DNA of 64,000 nt from an uncultured Roseobacter sp. (GTDB lineage Bacteria > Pseudomonadota > Alphaproteobacteria > Rhodobacterales > Rhodobacteraceae). The position numbers and the translations under genes are program-made. Location: positions 930,001-994,000 of the forward strand of contig NZ_CANLXG010000002.1 in the NCBI RefSeq assembly GCF_947495025.1. Reading direction: 5' to 3'. The notes under the pieces were generated by a model. The model saw only the letters and a list, made by a program, of their open reading frames with translations. It did no database searches and had not been told where the DNA came from. Below, piece by piece: positions 1 through 8,971 of this stretch (positions within the stretch are counted from its first letter, which is position 1; every line of letters begins with the position of its first letter).

Positions 1-181
1 AGGTAATCAGCGGCAGGGCCTGGATCATTTTCGACGAACTGCGCGACAGCACGATGGCATCGGGATCGCCCCAGGCTTTGACAATATCTCCTGACGCGTC
101 ACAGACCACTGCATGGCCGGCATGGACGCTTTCGACGAAATCGCCGCGCCAGATTTCTGTCATCACTACAGGTTGAGTCAT
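1..181 (-). CDS. Asparaginase II-type protein, N-terminal part (runs off the window)
   Basis: Only the first 60 codons are visible; the gene continues beyond base 1. Reading leftwards from ATG at 181 gives a protein with TEIWRGDF, SVHAGHAVV, AWGDPDAIVLSRSSSK and MIQALPL segments, which are characteristic of the bacterial L-asparaginase II family (PF06089), distinct from the AnsA/AnsB fold. Such enzymes are thought to hydrolyse asparagine to aspartate and ammonia in the cytoplasm, but few have been tested. The start is the first ATG of the open frame; a second in-frame ATG six codons later (MTEIW) is possible. The gene is divergent from the IalB-family gene, with about 175 bases between them. 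Confidence 0.85.
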   Translation of the reverse strand, partial: MTQPVVMTEIWRGDFVESVHAGHAVVCDASGDIVKAWGDPDAIVLSRSSSKMIQALPLIT

Positions 182-356
182 TTTTTCCTTCACTTTCCAG
201 CGAAAAGCTGCTGATCGGTCTTTCAGCCGATGTGCAATTCGCGTTATTGTGGTTCTTGTCGGGAAGAACAACCGGGCTGGCAAGAGAGCGTACCGAAAAA
301 ACGGCGCCGTCAGATCCTGAAACACTTGAGGTCAGATACGGCTGGAGGCTGTAAAC

Positions 357-884
357 ATGCGGAATTCAATTGCTATTTTAGGTTTTGCTGCATCGCTTGC
401 GATGGTTGCGGCCGGCGCGTCGGCGCAGGAGCAGAGCAGCAACCGTGTAGCGACCAAGACAGACTGGAATGTGTTCGTCGAAGATAATCCAAAGGAATGC
501 TGGGGCGTATCGGTACCAACCGAGACCGTAAACACACGGGATGGGCGTGTTGTTGCAGCCAACCGCGGCCAGATTCTGCTGATGGTGTCGTATCAGCCGG
601 GTGCCAGCGTTGCAGGTCAGGTTTCGTTTACCGGCGGGTATCCGTTCCGGGATGGCAGCCAGGTCAGTGTCAATATCGGGGGCACCGAGTTCTCGATGTT
701 CACCGAGGGAGAATGGGCCTGGCCCGCGAGCCCGTCGGATGACGCCAAAATCGTCAGTGCGATGAAACGGGGTGCCAATGCAGTTGTCACCGGCGTATCA
801 AGCCGTGGAACGACCACCAAAGACACGTTTTCGCTGCTTGGCTTTACGGCTGCTGTCGAGGACGCGGAGCAGCGCTGCTCCTGA
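357..884 (+). CDS. Invasion-associated locus B (IalB) family periplasmic protein
   Basis: The 175-residue protein starts with a typical Sec signal peptide (residues 1-23, ending ASA-Q). The mature part has the IalB-family pattern: WNVFVEDNPKECWGVS near the start, a central beta-rich region and a C-terminal Cys (AEQRCS) that could pair with the Cys in KECW. IalB proteins are small secreted or periplasmic proteins of alphaproteobacteria; in Bartonella they are linked to erythrocyte invasion, but in free-living marine species the role is unknown. The start is supported by a GGAGG Shine-Dalgarno about seven bases upstream. The gene is monocistronic and followed by a strong hairpin terminator. Confidence 0.8.
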   Translation: MRNSIAILGFAASLAMVAAGASAQEQSSNRVATKTDWNVFVEDNPKECWGVSVPTETVNTRDGRVVAANRGQILLMVSYQPGASVAGQVSFTGGYPFRDGSQVSVNIGGTEFSMFTEGEWAWPASPSDDAKIVSAMKRGANAVVTGVSSRGTTTKDTFSLLGFTAAVEDAEQRCS

Positions 885-909
885 TCAGCGACAGCAGTCA
901 GACCTGATG

Positions 910-948
910 GCCCGCGACACGTAAACAAGTGCGCGGGCTTTTCCTTTT
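910..948 (+). terminator. Rho-independent terminator after the IalB gene
   Basis: GCCCGCG at 910-916 pairs perfectly with CGCGGGC at 932-938, and the inner CAC/GTG can extend the stem. A T-rich tract (TTTTCCTTTT, 939-948) follows directly. Confidence 0.85.
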
Positions 949-974
949 GTATTGTGCTGAAACCACTATATAGA
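947..974 (+). promoter_or_regulatory. Putative rlmN promoter
   Basis: TTGTAT at 947-952 and TATAGA at 969-974 are spaced by 16 bases, about 30 bases before the rlmN ATG. The -35 element overlaps the T tract of the preceding terminator. Inferred from consensus only. Confidence 0.4.
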
Positions 975-1005
975 GGCGCATCCAAGCCAACCCGGGATCA
1001 ATCAG

Positions 1006-2190
1006 ATGTCTGCCACCGCGCCGATCACACAGGACGTACATACCATTCCGCGCAAACTGCCGGAAGGGCCGGTCAATCTTGTCGGGCTCACGCGCCAGGC
1101 GATGCGCGAGGCACTGATTGAGGCTGGCACACCTGAAAAGCAGGCAAAGATGCGCACAGGCCAGATCTGGCAGTGGATTTACCAGTGGGGTGTGCGGGAT
1201 TTCGACGCGATGACCAATCTGGCCAAAGCGTACCGCGCTGATCTGAAAGAAAAGTTTGTGATCGAGGTGCCAGAAGTGGTGACCCGCAAGGTCAGCGATG
1301 ACGGCACGCGCAAATACCTCGTGCGGATTGCCGGAGGGCATGAAGTCGAGGTCGTATACATTCCCGAGGAGGGGCGTGGCACCCTGTGCATTTCAAGCCA
1401 GGTGGGCTGCACGCTGACTTGTTCGTTCTGCCATACAGGCACGCAGAAGCTGGTACGCAACCTTACGGCTGGTGAAATTATCGGCCAGGTCCTGGTGGCC
1501 CGCGATGATCTGGGCGAGTGGCCGGAGCCGGGTGCGCCAAAGAACGAAACGCGCCTGCTCAGCAACATCGTTCTGATGGGCATGGGCGAGCCGCTTTATA
1601 ACTTTGAGAACGTGCGCGACGCGATGAAGATCGCGATGGACGAAGAGGGTATTCAGCTCTCGCGCCGCCGGATTACGCTGTCTACCTCCGGCGTGGTGCC
1701 CGAGATCGAACGCACCGCGGACGAGATCGGCTGTCAGCTGGCCGTGAGTTTCCATGCAACGACGGACGAGGTGCGCGATAAACTCGTGCCGATCAACAAA
1801 CGGTGGAACATCGAGACCCTGCTGGAGGCTTTGCGCACGTATCCGCGCGGTCGCAACTCCGAGCGGATCACCTTCGAATACGTGATGCTCGACGGTGTGA
1901 ACGACAGCGACGAGGATGCGCACCGCCTGATCAGACTGATCGAAGGGATCCCGGCCAAGATCAACCTGATCCCGTTCAACGAATGGCCGGGCGCACCGTA
2001 CAGGCGGTCGTCGAACAACCGTATCCGGGCCTTCGCAAATATCGTCTATCAGGCGGGGTATGCGTCACCGATCCGGACGCCGCGCGGTGAAGATATCATG
2101 GCCGCCTGCGGACAGTTGAAATCCGCAACGGAACGCGCGCGCAAATCCCGCCGCCAGATCGAAGCCGAAGCGGGTCTGGCAGGCCGCTAA
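1006..2190 (+). CDS. rlmN: Dual-specificity rRNA/tRNA adenine-C2 methyltransferase RlmN
   Basis: A radical SAM enzyme that methylates C2 of A2503 in 23S rRNA and of A37 in some tRNAs. The 394-residue product carries the radical SAM cluster motif CxxxCxxC as C135, C139 and C142 (CTLTCSFC). C128 corresponds to one conserved mechanistic Cys, and C368 in [11 protein letters not shown] to the methyl-carrying Cys. The segment [18 protein letters not shown] is the GGE-like SAM-contacting region of the family. The length is usual for alphaproteobacterial RlmN. The stop codon TAA overlaps the ATG of the following DsbA-like gene (TAATG), so the two are probably translationally coupled. Confidence 0.97.
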   Translation: MSATAPITQDVHTIPRKLPEGPVNLVGLTRQAMREALIEAGTPEKQAKMRTGQIWQWIYQWGVRDFDAMTNLAKAYRADLKEKFVIEVPEVVTRKVSDDGTRKYLVRIAGGHEVEVVYIPEEGRGTLCISSQVGCTLTCSFCHTGTQKLVRNLTAGEIIGQVLVARDDLGEWPEPGAPKNETRLLSNIVLMGMGEPLYNFENVRDAMKIAMDEEGIQLSRRRITLSTSGVVPEIERTADEIGCQLAVSFHATTDEVRDKLVPINKRWNIETLLEALRTYPRGRNSERITFEYVMLDGVNDSDEDAHRLIRLIEGIPAKINLIPFNEWPGAPYRRSSNNRIRAFANIVYQAGYASPIRTPRGEDIMAACGQLKSATERARKSRRQIEAEAGLAGR

Positions 2191-2936
2191 TGCGCCGCCG
2201 TGATGCGCTGGTAATCGGCGGATTTGTCGCCGCCGCTGTTGCCCTGCCGCCTGTGCTGCGCCGTCTGCCATCAGAGTTCGAATTTTCGCCGGTGTCCGGT
2301 TTTGATGGTTTCAGGCGTGTCAGGGGTGGATCGGTGTCATCCGGGAATGTGGCGCTTATCGGTCTTGATGATCGCCTGCCAGCACCGGCTGATCCGCCGC
2401 TGAAAGCGCTGGAAAACCCATGTTTGTCTCTGTTTGGTCCTCAGGGATGGACGCAGTCCAGAGTGCCTGTTGCGGTATTCAGTGATTTTAACTGTCCTTA
2501 TTGCAAGACCCTTGATGAACGTCTTGTAGCCCTGGAAACTGAAGGTGCACCGATACGTCTGGTCTGGCACGAAATGCCTCTGCTCGGGCAGGGGTCCTAC
2601 AGGTCGGCGCGTGCAGCTGTTGCCGCAACGTTTCTCGGAGCGGGCGATGCAGCGCGCGCGTACCTGTGGCATCACAACCTGCCGCCAGGACCGGCTGCGC
2701 TGGGCCGTATGGCCGAGGCGCTGGGGTTGTTGCCGGACATGCTGCGCCGCGAGTTCGACAGCCAGCGGGTGATCAACAAACTGGCGCTGGGCCTTGAGCT
2801 GGGCGGCCGGCTGGGCATTCCGGGCACGCCGGGCACCGTGATCGGACGCACTCTGGTCGTGGGCGCCATCCGCCCGCCTGATCTGGACCGGCTGATCAGA
2901 ATGGAACTCGAGGAAGGCCCGCTTGCCTGTACGTGA
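2190..2936 (+). CDS. DsbA-family thiol oxidoreductase
   Basis: This 248-residue protein starts with a basic, twin-arginine-like or Sec signal (RRRDALVIGG followed by a hydrophobic run). The exported part has a thioredoxin-fold DsbA layout: VAVFSDFNCPYCKTL provides a CPYC active site, a helical insertion follows, and GIPGTPGTVIG contains the cis-proline loop. It probably forms or rearranges disulfides in the periplasm. It overlaps rlmN by one base, so coexpression is likely although a functional link to RNA methylation is not evident. The spacing to the convergent LOG gene is only six bases. Exact substrate class (DsbA, DsbG or ScsC-like) cannot be told from sequence alone. Confidence 0.85.
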   Translation: MRRRDALVIGGFVAAAVALPPVLRRLPSEFEFSPVSGFDGFRRVRGGSVSSGNVALIGLDDRLPAPADPPLKALENPCLSLFGPQGWTQSRVPVAVFSDFNCPYCKTLDERLVALETEGAPIRLVWHEMPLLGQGSYRSARAAVAATFLGAGDAARAYLWHHNLPPGPAALGRMAEALGLLPDMLRREFDSQRVINKLALGLELGGRLGIPGTPGTVIGRTLVVGAIRPPDLDRLIRMELEEGPLACT

Positions 2937-2942
2937 GATCTC

Positions 2943-3791
2943 TCAGCTGCGCCCCGGCAGGCTGTCGCGCGCAGGAGCCTCGCCCCAGGTCTCGATCAGC
3001 TCCATCGCATCAGCCGCGCTCTCGACAAACCGGAACAGCTGCAGATCCTCATCGGAAATTGTCCCTGCATCTGCCAGCGCGTCCCAGTTGAGAATTTTTT
3101 CCCAGAAGGCCTGACCAAAGAGCAGCACAGGCACGCGCTGCATGCGCCCGGTCTGGATCAGCGTCAGTGTCTCAAACAGTTCGTCCAGCGTGCCGAAACC
3201 ACCCGGGAACACGCAGATCGCGCGCGCGCGCATGAGAAAGTGCATTTTGCGGATCGCAAAGTAGTGGAAGTTGAAACAGAGCTCGGGCGAGACATACTCA
3301 TTGGGTGCCTGCTCATGTGGCAGGACAATATTCAGGCCGATAGAATGGCCCCCCGCATCCTGAGCACCGCGGTTACCCGCCTCCATGACACCCGGACCGC
3401 CACCCGTGACGACCACATTCTCCCGCCCGTCACTTTCCAGGCTTCTGACGGTCATCAGCCGCGCGAACTCGCGGGCTTCATCATAGAAATGAGACAGCTC
3501 TGCCAGCGTTTTCGTGCGTGCCTTGTCCTTGTCCACGGGGCGCGGGATACGCGCGCCGCCAAAGAGGACAATCGTGCTGGCGATGTTATGTTCATCAAGC
3601 AGCATTTCAGGCTTCAGCAGCTCGAGCTGCAGCCGGACGGGTCGCAACTCCTCGCGACACATGAAATCCTGATCTGTAAAGGCGAGGCGATATGCAGAAG
3701 CCCGGGTCTGCGGTGTGTCGGGCACTGTGAGCGCTGCGTCACGGTCCGTGTGCGCATCGCGCAGGGGGTGTTTATGGCGTCGTTCCGTCAT
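2943..3791 (-). CDS. LOG-family nucleotide 5'-monophosphate phosphoribohydrolase
   Basis: The 282-residue protein has the Lonely Guy (TIGR00730) Rossmann fold. GGGPGVMEAGNRGA binds the phosphate, and PGGFGTLDE is the catalytic PGGxGTxxE motif. Family enzymes release free bases from nucleoside 5'-monophosphates; plant and some bacterial members activate cytokinins, others act in purine salvage. The protein is longer than minimal LOGs because of an N-terminal extension of about 85 residues, typical of the larger bacterial type. It reads divergently from dapD. A cytokinin role is not implied here. Confidence 0.88.
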   Translation of the reverse strand: MTERRHKHPLRDAHTDRDAALTVPDTPQTRASAYRLAFTDQDFMCREELRPVRLQLELLKPEMLLDEHNIASTIVLFGGARIPRPVDKDKARTKTLAELSHFYDEAREFARLMTVRSLESDGRENVVVTGGGPGVMEAGNRGAQDAGGHSIGLNIVLPHEQAPNEYVSPELCFNFHYFAIRKMHFLMRARAICVFPGGFGTLDELFETLTLIQTGRMQRVPVLLFGQAFWEKILNWDALADAGTISDEDLQLFRFVESAADAMELIETWGEAPARDSLPGRS

Positions 3792-3892
3792 CGTATTCTC
3801 CGAAATTCCGGTTGCCCACAGGGGCGCATGTCAGGCCGTCTTATGCAATGGGCCGGGATCATTCTTCACGGCTCTGTGCTTTTCGCGAACGA

Positions 3893-3921
3893 TTGCACAG
3901 CCGGGTCCGGCCTTGTATAGG
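3893..3921 (+). promoter_or_regulatory. Putative sigma-70-type promoter of dapD
   Basis: TTGCAC (3893-3898) and TATAGG (3916-3921) are separated by exactly 17 bases and lie about 40 bases upstream of the dapD ATG. Confidence 0.55.
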
Positions 3922-3959
3922 CCCGACAACCTGAAATTTTCATAAAACGGAGACTGCCC

Positions 3960-4787
3960 ATGTCCAATGCACAGCTCGAAGCCGCGATCGAATCTGCCTG
4001 GGAGTCCCGCGACACGATTACGCCGGCGACAACCGGCGAGACCCGTGATGCGATCGAAGACACGCTCGCCGCTCTGGACAGCGGTACGCTGCGCGTCGCG
4101 GAAAAGCAGGGCAGTGGCGACTGGCATGTAAACCAGTGGGCCAAAAAGGCTGTCCTGCTGGGGTTCCGGATCAAGGACATGGAAATGCAGTCCGGCGGTC
4201 CGCAGGGGTCCGGCTGGTGGGACAAGGTCGACAGCAAATTTGCAGGCTGGGGCGATGACGAGTGGAAAGCCGCCGGTTTCCGCGCGGTGCCGAACTGTGT
4301 GGTCCGCAAATCAGCTTTCATCGCGCCGGGCGTGGTGCTGATGCCGTCTTTTGTAAACCTGGGCGCCTATGTGGACGAGGGCACAATGGTTGATACCTGG
4401 GCCACTGTTGGTTCCTGTGCGCAGATCGGTAAAAACGTGCATCTGTCCGGCGGGGTCGGCATTGGCGGCGTTCTGGAGCCGATGCAGGCAGGTCCGACCA
4501 TCATCGAGGACAACTGCTTTATCGGTGCTCGGTCTGAAGTGGTCGAGGGATGCATCGTGCGCGAGGGTTCCGTGCTGGGCATGGGCGTGTTCATCGGCAA
4601 ATCGACCAAGATCGTCGACCGTGAAACAGGTGAATTCACCTACGGTGAAGTCCCCGCAGGGTCGGTCGTGGTTGCAGGTTCCATGCCATCGAAAAACGGC
4701 GTGAACCTCTATTGCGCCGTGATCGTGAAAAAGGTGGACGCACAGACCCGTTCCAAGACGTCGATCAACGAGTTGCTGCGCGACTAA
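3960..4787 (+). CDS. dapD: 2,3,4,5-tetrahydropyridine-2,6-dicarboxylate N-succinyltransferase
   Basis: DapD transfers succinyl from succinyl-CoA to tetrahydrodipicolinate in the lysine and meso-diaminopimelate pathway. The 275-residue protein has the helical N-terminal domain and then hexapeptide repeats forming a left-handed beta-helix (about residues 105-220, including [18 protein letters not shown] and [13 protein letters not shown]). The length matches E. coli DapD. The window also encodes dapE, which acts two steps later, about 4.3 kb downstream, so the succinylase branch is used. A good promoter and a strong following hairpin suggest it is transcribed alone. Confidence 0.97.
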   Translation: MSNAQLEAAIESAWESRDTITPATTGETRDAIEDTLAALDSGTLRVAEKQGSGDWHVNQWAKKAVLLGFRIKDMEMQSGGPQGSGWWDKVDSKFAGWGDDEWKAAGFRAVPNCVVRKSAFIAPGVVLMPSFVNLGAYVDEGTMVDTWATVGSCAQIGKNVHLSGGVGIGGVLEPMQAGPTIIEDNCFIGARSEVVEGCIVREGSVLGMGVFIGKSTKIVDRETGEFTYGEVPAGSVVVAGSMPSKNGVNLYCAVIVKKVDAQTRSKTSINELLRD

Positions 4788-4805
4788 GGTAAATGCGGAT
4801 TAAGA

Positions 4806-4827
4806 CCTGGGGCAGAGCTGCCCCAGG
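4806..4827 (+). terminator. Hairpin terminator after dapD
   Basis: CCTGGGGCA (4806-4814) and TGCCCCAGG (4819-4827) form a perfect 9-bp stem with a GAGC loop. The downstream T tract is weak (ATTTCCC), so it may act partly as a 3' stabiliser. Confidence 0.65.
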
Positions 4828-4890
4828 ATTTCCCGGTAATCGCCGGGGACGTGAACTATTCCGGCCAGGATGCCTGTTTAAGCAGGGCTC

Positions 4891-5802
4891 ATGCGCCAGA
4901 CAGCTCCACAGATATCCTTTCCCGTCCTGCAGGTAACTGCTGACCTGCGTTCGATCGCTGCGACCGGTTTTGGCGAGCTCTCGGCTCTTATGAAACCGGG
5001 TGTAAAACCCATTCTCCGAAAGGTCATCTTTGACCAGCGCTGCTGCTTGCGGCCTGCGGATGCCAGGCTGATCCACGGAGATCTGATGAATTTTGCGGCC
5101 TCACCTGATCGCGGTATCGGACCGTTTATGACTGCAACCGCACTGCTGATCGCAGATCGTTTGCAGGGGGGCGCTGGCACGGACGATCTGTCGTCCAACT
5201 GGAAAAAGCTGCGGGACCGTTACCTTGAAGGCCCGTCGCCGGTACGTGCCACGCTGATGAATGGGTTCTGGCGATTGCAGGGCGTGCACCGCGCCACGCC
5301 CGAACAGCGCGTCCCTGCGCGCGATCTGATGACCTATGATGCCGAAGACCTGGAGCGGTTGCTGCGCCGCATTGCCCGCTCCATGACGCCCGAGATCCGG
5401 GATAACGTCTGCGCCCTGGCTGAATGTGAAACGGTTGAGGTCCATCGCCGCGCGCTGGATAATTGTCTGGACGGCAGCTGTGTCCTGTCAGAATTCGGCG
5501 ACTGGTTTCCGGGTCAGGTCGTCGAAAAGGCCTCGCTGACCCCGGACCATCCGGGCTATGCGGGCTGTACGGCGCTTGTCCTGCTGGACGCGATCGAAAC
5601 ACGGGACGCGAACGAAAAAATGGCTTTTCGCTGGCAGGAGCAGGCAGAAAGGTATCTGCGGATGCGGCCCGAATTTCGCTTGCCGATCGTTGCGGGCGTG
5701 CGCCATCTGCACGAGATGTTCTTTGACTGGCAGCCTTATGGTGGCTGGAGCGCTGAAGAGCTCATGGAAAAAGCCGTTGTGGTGCCATTCGCCAAACACT
5801 AA
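4891..5802 (+). CDS. Conserved hypothetical protein (303 aa)
   Basis: I do not recognise a family. The 303-residue protein is soluble, with no signal peptide or membrane segment. It has five Cys in the first two thirds (FDQRCCLRP, DNVCALAECE, DNCLDGSC) and a C-terminal Trp-rich part (FDWQPYGGWSAEELMEKA). The codon use looks like its neighbours and the frame is intact, so it is a real gene. It follows the dapD hairpin and precedes a 113-residue gene by nine bases, so these two probably form an operon. The start is the first ATG, with only a weak AGCAGGG upstream. The paired Cys could bind metal, but no standard motif is present. Confidence 0.6.
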   Translation: MRQTAPQISFPVLQVTADLRSIAATGFGELSALMKPGVKPILRKVIFDQRCCLRPADARLIHGDLMNFAASPDRGIGPFMTATALLIADRLQGGAGTDDLSSNWKKLRDRYLEGPSPVRATLMNGFWRLQGVHRATPEQRVPARDLMTYDAEDLERLLRRIARSMTPEIRDNVCALAECETVEVHRRALDNCLDGSCVLSEFGDWFPGQVVEKASLTPDHPGYAGCTALVLLDAIETRDANEKMAFRWQEQAERYLRMRPEFRLPIVAGVRHLHEMFFDWQPYGGWSAEELMEKAVVVPFAKH

Positions 5803-5811
5803 CAACGGTGC

Positions 5812-6153
5812 ATGGCATCTGATAAAAAAACTTCCCGCCAGCAGGTTTATACACTGCTCGTCCAGATCGGGCGCAAGGAAGGCGACGGTCTGCCGGACAA
5901 GGCAACAGGCGCAGGGCTGATTGTGTTTGCCAGCGGTGTCGATGAAGCAGAGGCCGTACGGGAAACGGTTGCTGTCCTCAAACAGGCCGAGGCTGCACCC
6001 TTGGATGTTACAGGCTATGGCACGCTCGAAGAACGTCTTGTCGAGGGGCACGACATCGGAGATGAGGAACGCCTGCTGATGCAGCGCGCGCTGGATGAAA
6101 ACGCGGTGATCATCGCCCAGATGGAACCGTTTTTCGACACAGCGGAAGGCTGA
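5812..6153 (+). CDS. Conserved hypothetical protein (113 aa)
   Basis: A small, acidic, soluble protein of unknown function. The order beta (GAGLIVFASGV), helix (DEAEAVRETVAVLKQAE), beta (PLDVTGYG), helix (GDEERLLMQRALDEN), beta (AVIIAQM) suggests a compact alpha/beta fold. It lies nine bases after the 303-residue gene and probably shares its transcript. It is convergent with the Hint-domain gene that follows. No catalytic motif is visible. Confidence 0.6.
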   Translation: MASDKKTSRQQVYTLLVQIGRKEGDGLPDKATGAGLIVFASGVDEAEAVRETVAVLKQAEAAPLDVTGYGTLEERLVEGHDIGDEERLLMQRALDENAVIIAQMEPFFDTAEG

Positions 6154-6162
6154 AACCAGACC

Positions 6163-7257
6163 TCAGGCAGCCCGCTGGCGCGCAAGATGAATGGCCTCGA
6201 ACCATCTCAGAACGCGATAGGATGGCCTGCCATGTTCCGGCAGCATATTGCGTTCAAAACCTGACAGCAGCGTGTGGCGCAGACGCTCAGGATACCTGCG
6301 GATACGCCCGATACAGAGACTTTCCATCGCTGTGCCGGCAACCATCAGCGCCTCGTGGCCCGGCAGGATCAGCTGGCAATAGGTGCGCGTCGGGCCGGTC
6401 ACCTGAGCGCGCGCCGCAAAGCCGTTGAGAAGGTGTCGCGCCGGTACCAGCACAGCCTCTTCGCCAAACAGATATTCAACTTCCGGGCCGTCGATGACCA
6501 ACCGCTGATCCGGCGTGGTCACAACATCATCGCGCAGGCCGAAATAGGGCGCACGCAGTCGGACGGGCGCAAAACTGCCGCGGGCAGGCATCTGGCGTGA
6601 AACGGTCTGCAGTACCGGGATGACGTCGCCATCCCGCGATATCACCGTAACCCCTCTGCGCAGTGTTGCCACCGGCCGGTACCCATCCGGGGTCGCAACC
6701 ATGGCATCCGCATCAAGACCAGGGACGGGCCCGACTTCTTCGAGGCGGTCAGACAGGGCTGCGAAAACCATATCGCCAGCAAAGACACAGTCGCCACGGC
6801 CCATCAGCATGTCGCGCAGATCCTGCAGCAGGAACGGCCGCACACCGGGGACATCCACAGTGGTGATCTGGTCCTCTTCGGGGCGCTCGACGGTAAGCCG
6901 CGCAACCCCGCGCAGCGTGTCCCAGGCAAAGGTCACGCGCAGTACATCCGTACGCGCGGGAACACTGTGGGTCAGCGCCGCATGGGCAATATCTCCGCCG
7001 TGAACCTGGACCAGAACGACACCCCCACCGGGGACTGCCTGGAAACTCAGGCTGCGTTGCTCCGGCCAGCTGCGATTGAACGACAGCAACACCTGGGGTG
7101 CACCGTCCGGTGACAGCCGGGTTTCAAAAAGAAGACTGCCGCGTGTCATCAGAAAATCCGGATCATCGGGGTACAGGCGCCTGTCCGCATTGTCCGCGCC
7201 GATGCCCCGCAGGGAAAAACGCCGCTCTTTCTGATCTGCGAGTGCGAGCCACGTCAT
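6163..7257 (-). CDS. Hint-domain protein with degenerate active site and LamG-like N-terminus
   Basis: The 364-residue protein has an N-terminal beta-rich region (about residues 35-135; RVTFAWDTLRGVARLTVE) resembling the laminin-G/ConA-like fold often paired with Hint domains in Rhodobacterales. A Hint (hedgehog/intein) module follows from about residue 178. Where active Hint domains have Cys at the splice or cleavage point, this one reads VPGLDADAMVATP, with Gly at position 180. The block-B His is Gln at 251 (TTPDQRLVI). Self-cleavage is therefore unlikely. There is no signal peptide. Its ATG directly abuts the stop of the larger Hint gene upstream, so the two are cotranscribed and probably translationally coupled. 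Confidence 0.8.
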   Translation of the reverse strand: MTWLALADQKERRFSLRGIGADNADRRLYPDDPDFLMTRGSLLFETRLSPDGAPQVLLSFNRSWPEQRSLSFQAVPGGGVVLVQVHGGDIAHAALTHSVPARTDVLRVTFAWDTLRGVARLTVERPEEDQITTVDVPGVRPFLLQDLRDMLMGRGDCVFAGDMVFAALSDRLEEVGPVPGLDADAMVATPDGYRPVATLRRGVTVISRDGDVIPVLQTVSRQMPARGSFAPVRLRAPYFGLRDDVVTTPDQRLVIDGPEVEYLFGEEAVLVPARHLLNGFAARAQVTGPTRTYCQLILPGHEALMVAGTAMESLCIGRIRRYPERLRHTLLSGFERNMLPEHGRPSYRVLRWFEAIHLARQRAA

Positions 7258-8841
7258 TCAGGCGACCTCGTGTGCGGCGCGCCAGAGAGCGGCCTCGTAT
7301 TTTTTGAGAACCGGTCGCGCAGCAGGACCGTACCCTGATCCTGTTTCAGGCTCCAGTTCAGGAAAAAGCGCGCAGATCTCTGCTATTGCCTCTTCTTCAA
7401 AAACAGTACGTGCCTGGGGTCCCGGCAGGAAACTTTCCGTCGCCAGTCCTTCGGAAAAGATCACCTGGTGGCGGTCAAACAGCAGATGCACATAGGTGAC
7501 AAACCCACCCGGACGCCGGCTGATGCTGGTGCCGTTCACCAGATCTTTTGCTGCGACAAGGACTTCGTGCTCGCCAAACAGCAGCTCGGCCTGCGCATCT
7601 TTTAAGAGGACACGGTGCAGCGGCGAGACAACCAGATACCCGTGATCACCCAGGGTCCCGGGCCGGATATGCACCGGCGCAAAGTCGCCTTCTGCAGATA
7701 CCCGGCGCGTGCCGCTCCAGCGCAGGGGCTGCGCCCCGTCATCAGCGGTAAGGACCAGATCGCCGGGGCGCAGCCGCTCTGCAGGAACGTCGCCCAGAGG
7801 AGTTGCGATCATCGTGCCCGCCTGGAAACAGGGCACAGAAGTCGCGTTTACATAGCCGACATCGGTCGTTTCGCCATTGGTGATCCCATAGGTGAAATTG
7901 AAAATCTCCTCGTCACCGTCGCCTGCAACATTGAGAGTACCGTCAGCGTTCAGGGTTACCTCCTGCCCTGTGGGCAGAATGATCGTATCACCGGCTGTCA
8001 CAGCATTGCCGTTGATGTGGGTAATCGTCAGCGTGCCCGGACCATAGTTCTTATCATTGGCCAGGACATCGAGCGTTTTGACACCGTCGGCGAGGACGTT
8101 CACATCGTCCGAGACGGCGATGACCTCGGTCTGTACCGAGTTGCCGGCAATCAGCAGGTTGGAATCGTAGTTTGCATCCGACACATCGGCGATCCCGATG
8201 CGGACAGAATTTGTTTCGCCCGGATTGACGTTCATGGTCAGCGTAAGCGTGATCGTGAAACCATCCATCTCGGTATTGTAGCCGTCGTCCATATTTCCGA
8301 CGAACATGTTGATGTTATTCGATGTATTTATGTTGCCCGGGTCAACATCGCCGTCCCCCACATCAATTTCCACCAGTGACCCGTTCACCCAGACGCCGAC
8401 AAAATCCTGATAGATCGAATCCTGAAATTCCGGGTATTCCTCTGAAGAAAAGACGAACTGCATCGTCAGAAGATCGTTCTCCGGCACGAAATCCACATCG
8501 AGATACGCTCCATCAAAGGTTGTTGCGCCGGCAGCACTGTTAAACTGGCTGTCGTTGTTGAAACCTGATGTGTTCGTGGTGGTCTCGTTGCTCTGGTTTG
8601 AGCTTCCGCTGGAATTGGTAAAGTCCTGCGCGTTGCCGGTAGACAGGATGATCCCGCTGTCCCCGGGGGTCACGCCCGGGGATGTTGCATCTCCGTTGCT
8701 GTATATCCCGGCGGAATCGACGTCGCCGCGGTAGGTCGCGGACAGAACCTCGACCCCTTCGCCAAAGATTGCCTCTGCCATAGAGACAGCGGTGCTGCCT
8801 TCGCGGACTGTCTGAATGGGCAGTTCTGATGCCGCAACCAT
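7258..8841 (-). CDS. Choice-of-anchor L / Hint-domain protein
   Basis: This 527-residue protein has three parts. Residues 20-240 form a choice-of-anchor L domain (TMQFVFSSEEYPEFQ, FVGVWVNG and a long Asn/Asp/Ser-rich run), a module of secreted adhesin-like proteins. Residues 245-335 form a cadherin-like beta domain (NVLADGVKTLDVLANDKN). From 336 comes a Hint domain with the catalytic Cys338 (VPCFQAGTMIATP) and block-B His409 (VVSPLHRVLL), so autoproteolysis is possible. No classical signal peptide is present; in related proteins type I secretion is suspected, but no RTX repeats are seen here. A perfect TTAA-N7-TTAA site lies upstream at 8974-8988. Confidence 0.85.
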   Translation of the reverse strand: MVAASELPIQTVREGSTAVSMAEAIFGEGVEVLSATYRGDVDSAGIYSNGDATSPGVTPGDSGIILSTGNAQDFTNSSGSSNQSNETTTNTSGFNNDSQFNSAAGATTFDGAYLDVDFVPENDLLTMQFVFSSEEYPEFQDSIYQDFVGVWVNGSLVEIDVGDGDVDPGNINTSNNINMFVGNMDDGYNTEMDGFTITLTLTMNVNPGETNSVRIGIADVSDANYDSNLLIAGNSVQTEVIAVSDDVNVLADGVKTLDVLANDKNYGPGTLTITHINGNAVTAGDTIILPTGQEVTLNADGTLNVAGDGDEEIFNFTYGITNGETTDVGYVNATSVPCFQAGTMIATPLGDVPAERLRPGDLVLTADDGAQPLRWSGTRRVSAEGDFAPVHIRPGTLGDHGYLVVSPLHRVLLKDAQAELLFGEHEVLVAAKDLVNGTSISRRPGGFVTYVHLLFDRHQVIFSEGLATESFLPGPQARTVFEEEAIAEICALFPELEPETGSGYGPAARPVLKKYEAALWRAAHEVA

Positions 8842-8971
8842 GCCTGTCGTCTCCGCACCTTCCGGGCATCCCCGCCCTTTTGTGCTGTTTTCTGTGACTG
8901 TCCTGGTCTTTTTGCCCGGATCGCGTCACGTCTGCTCTGTTTTATGGACGCTACCATGTGTCGTCTTCAGT

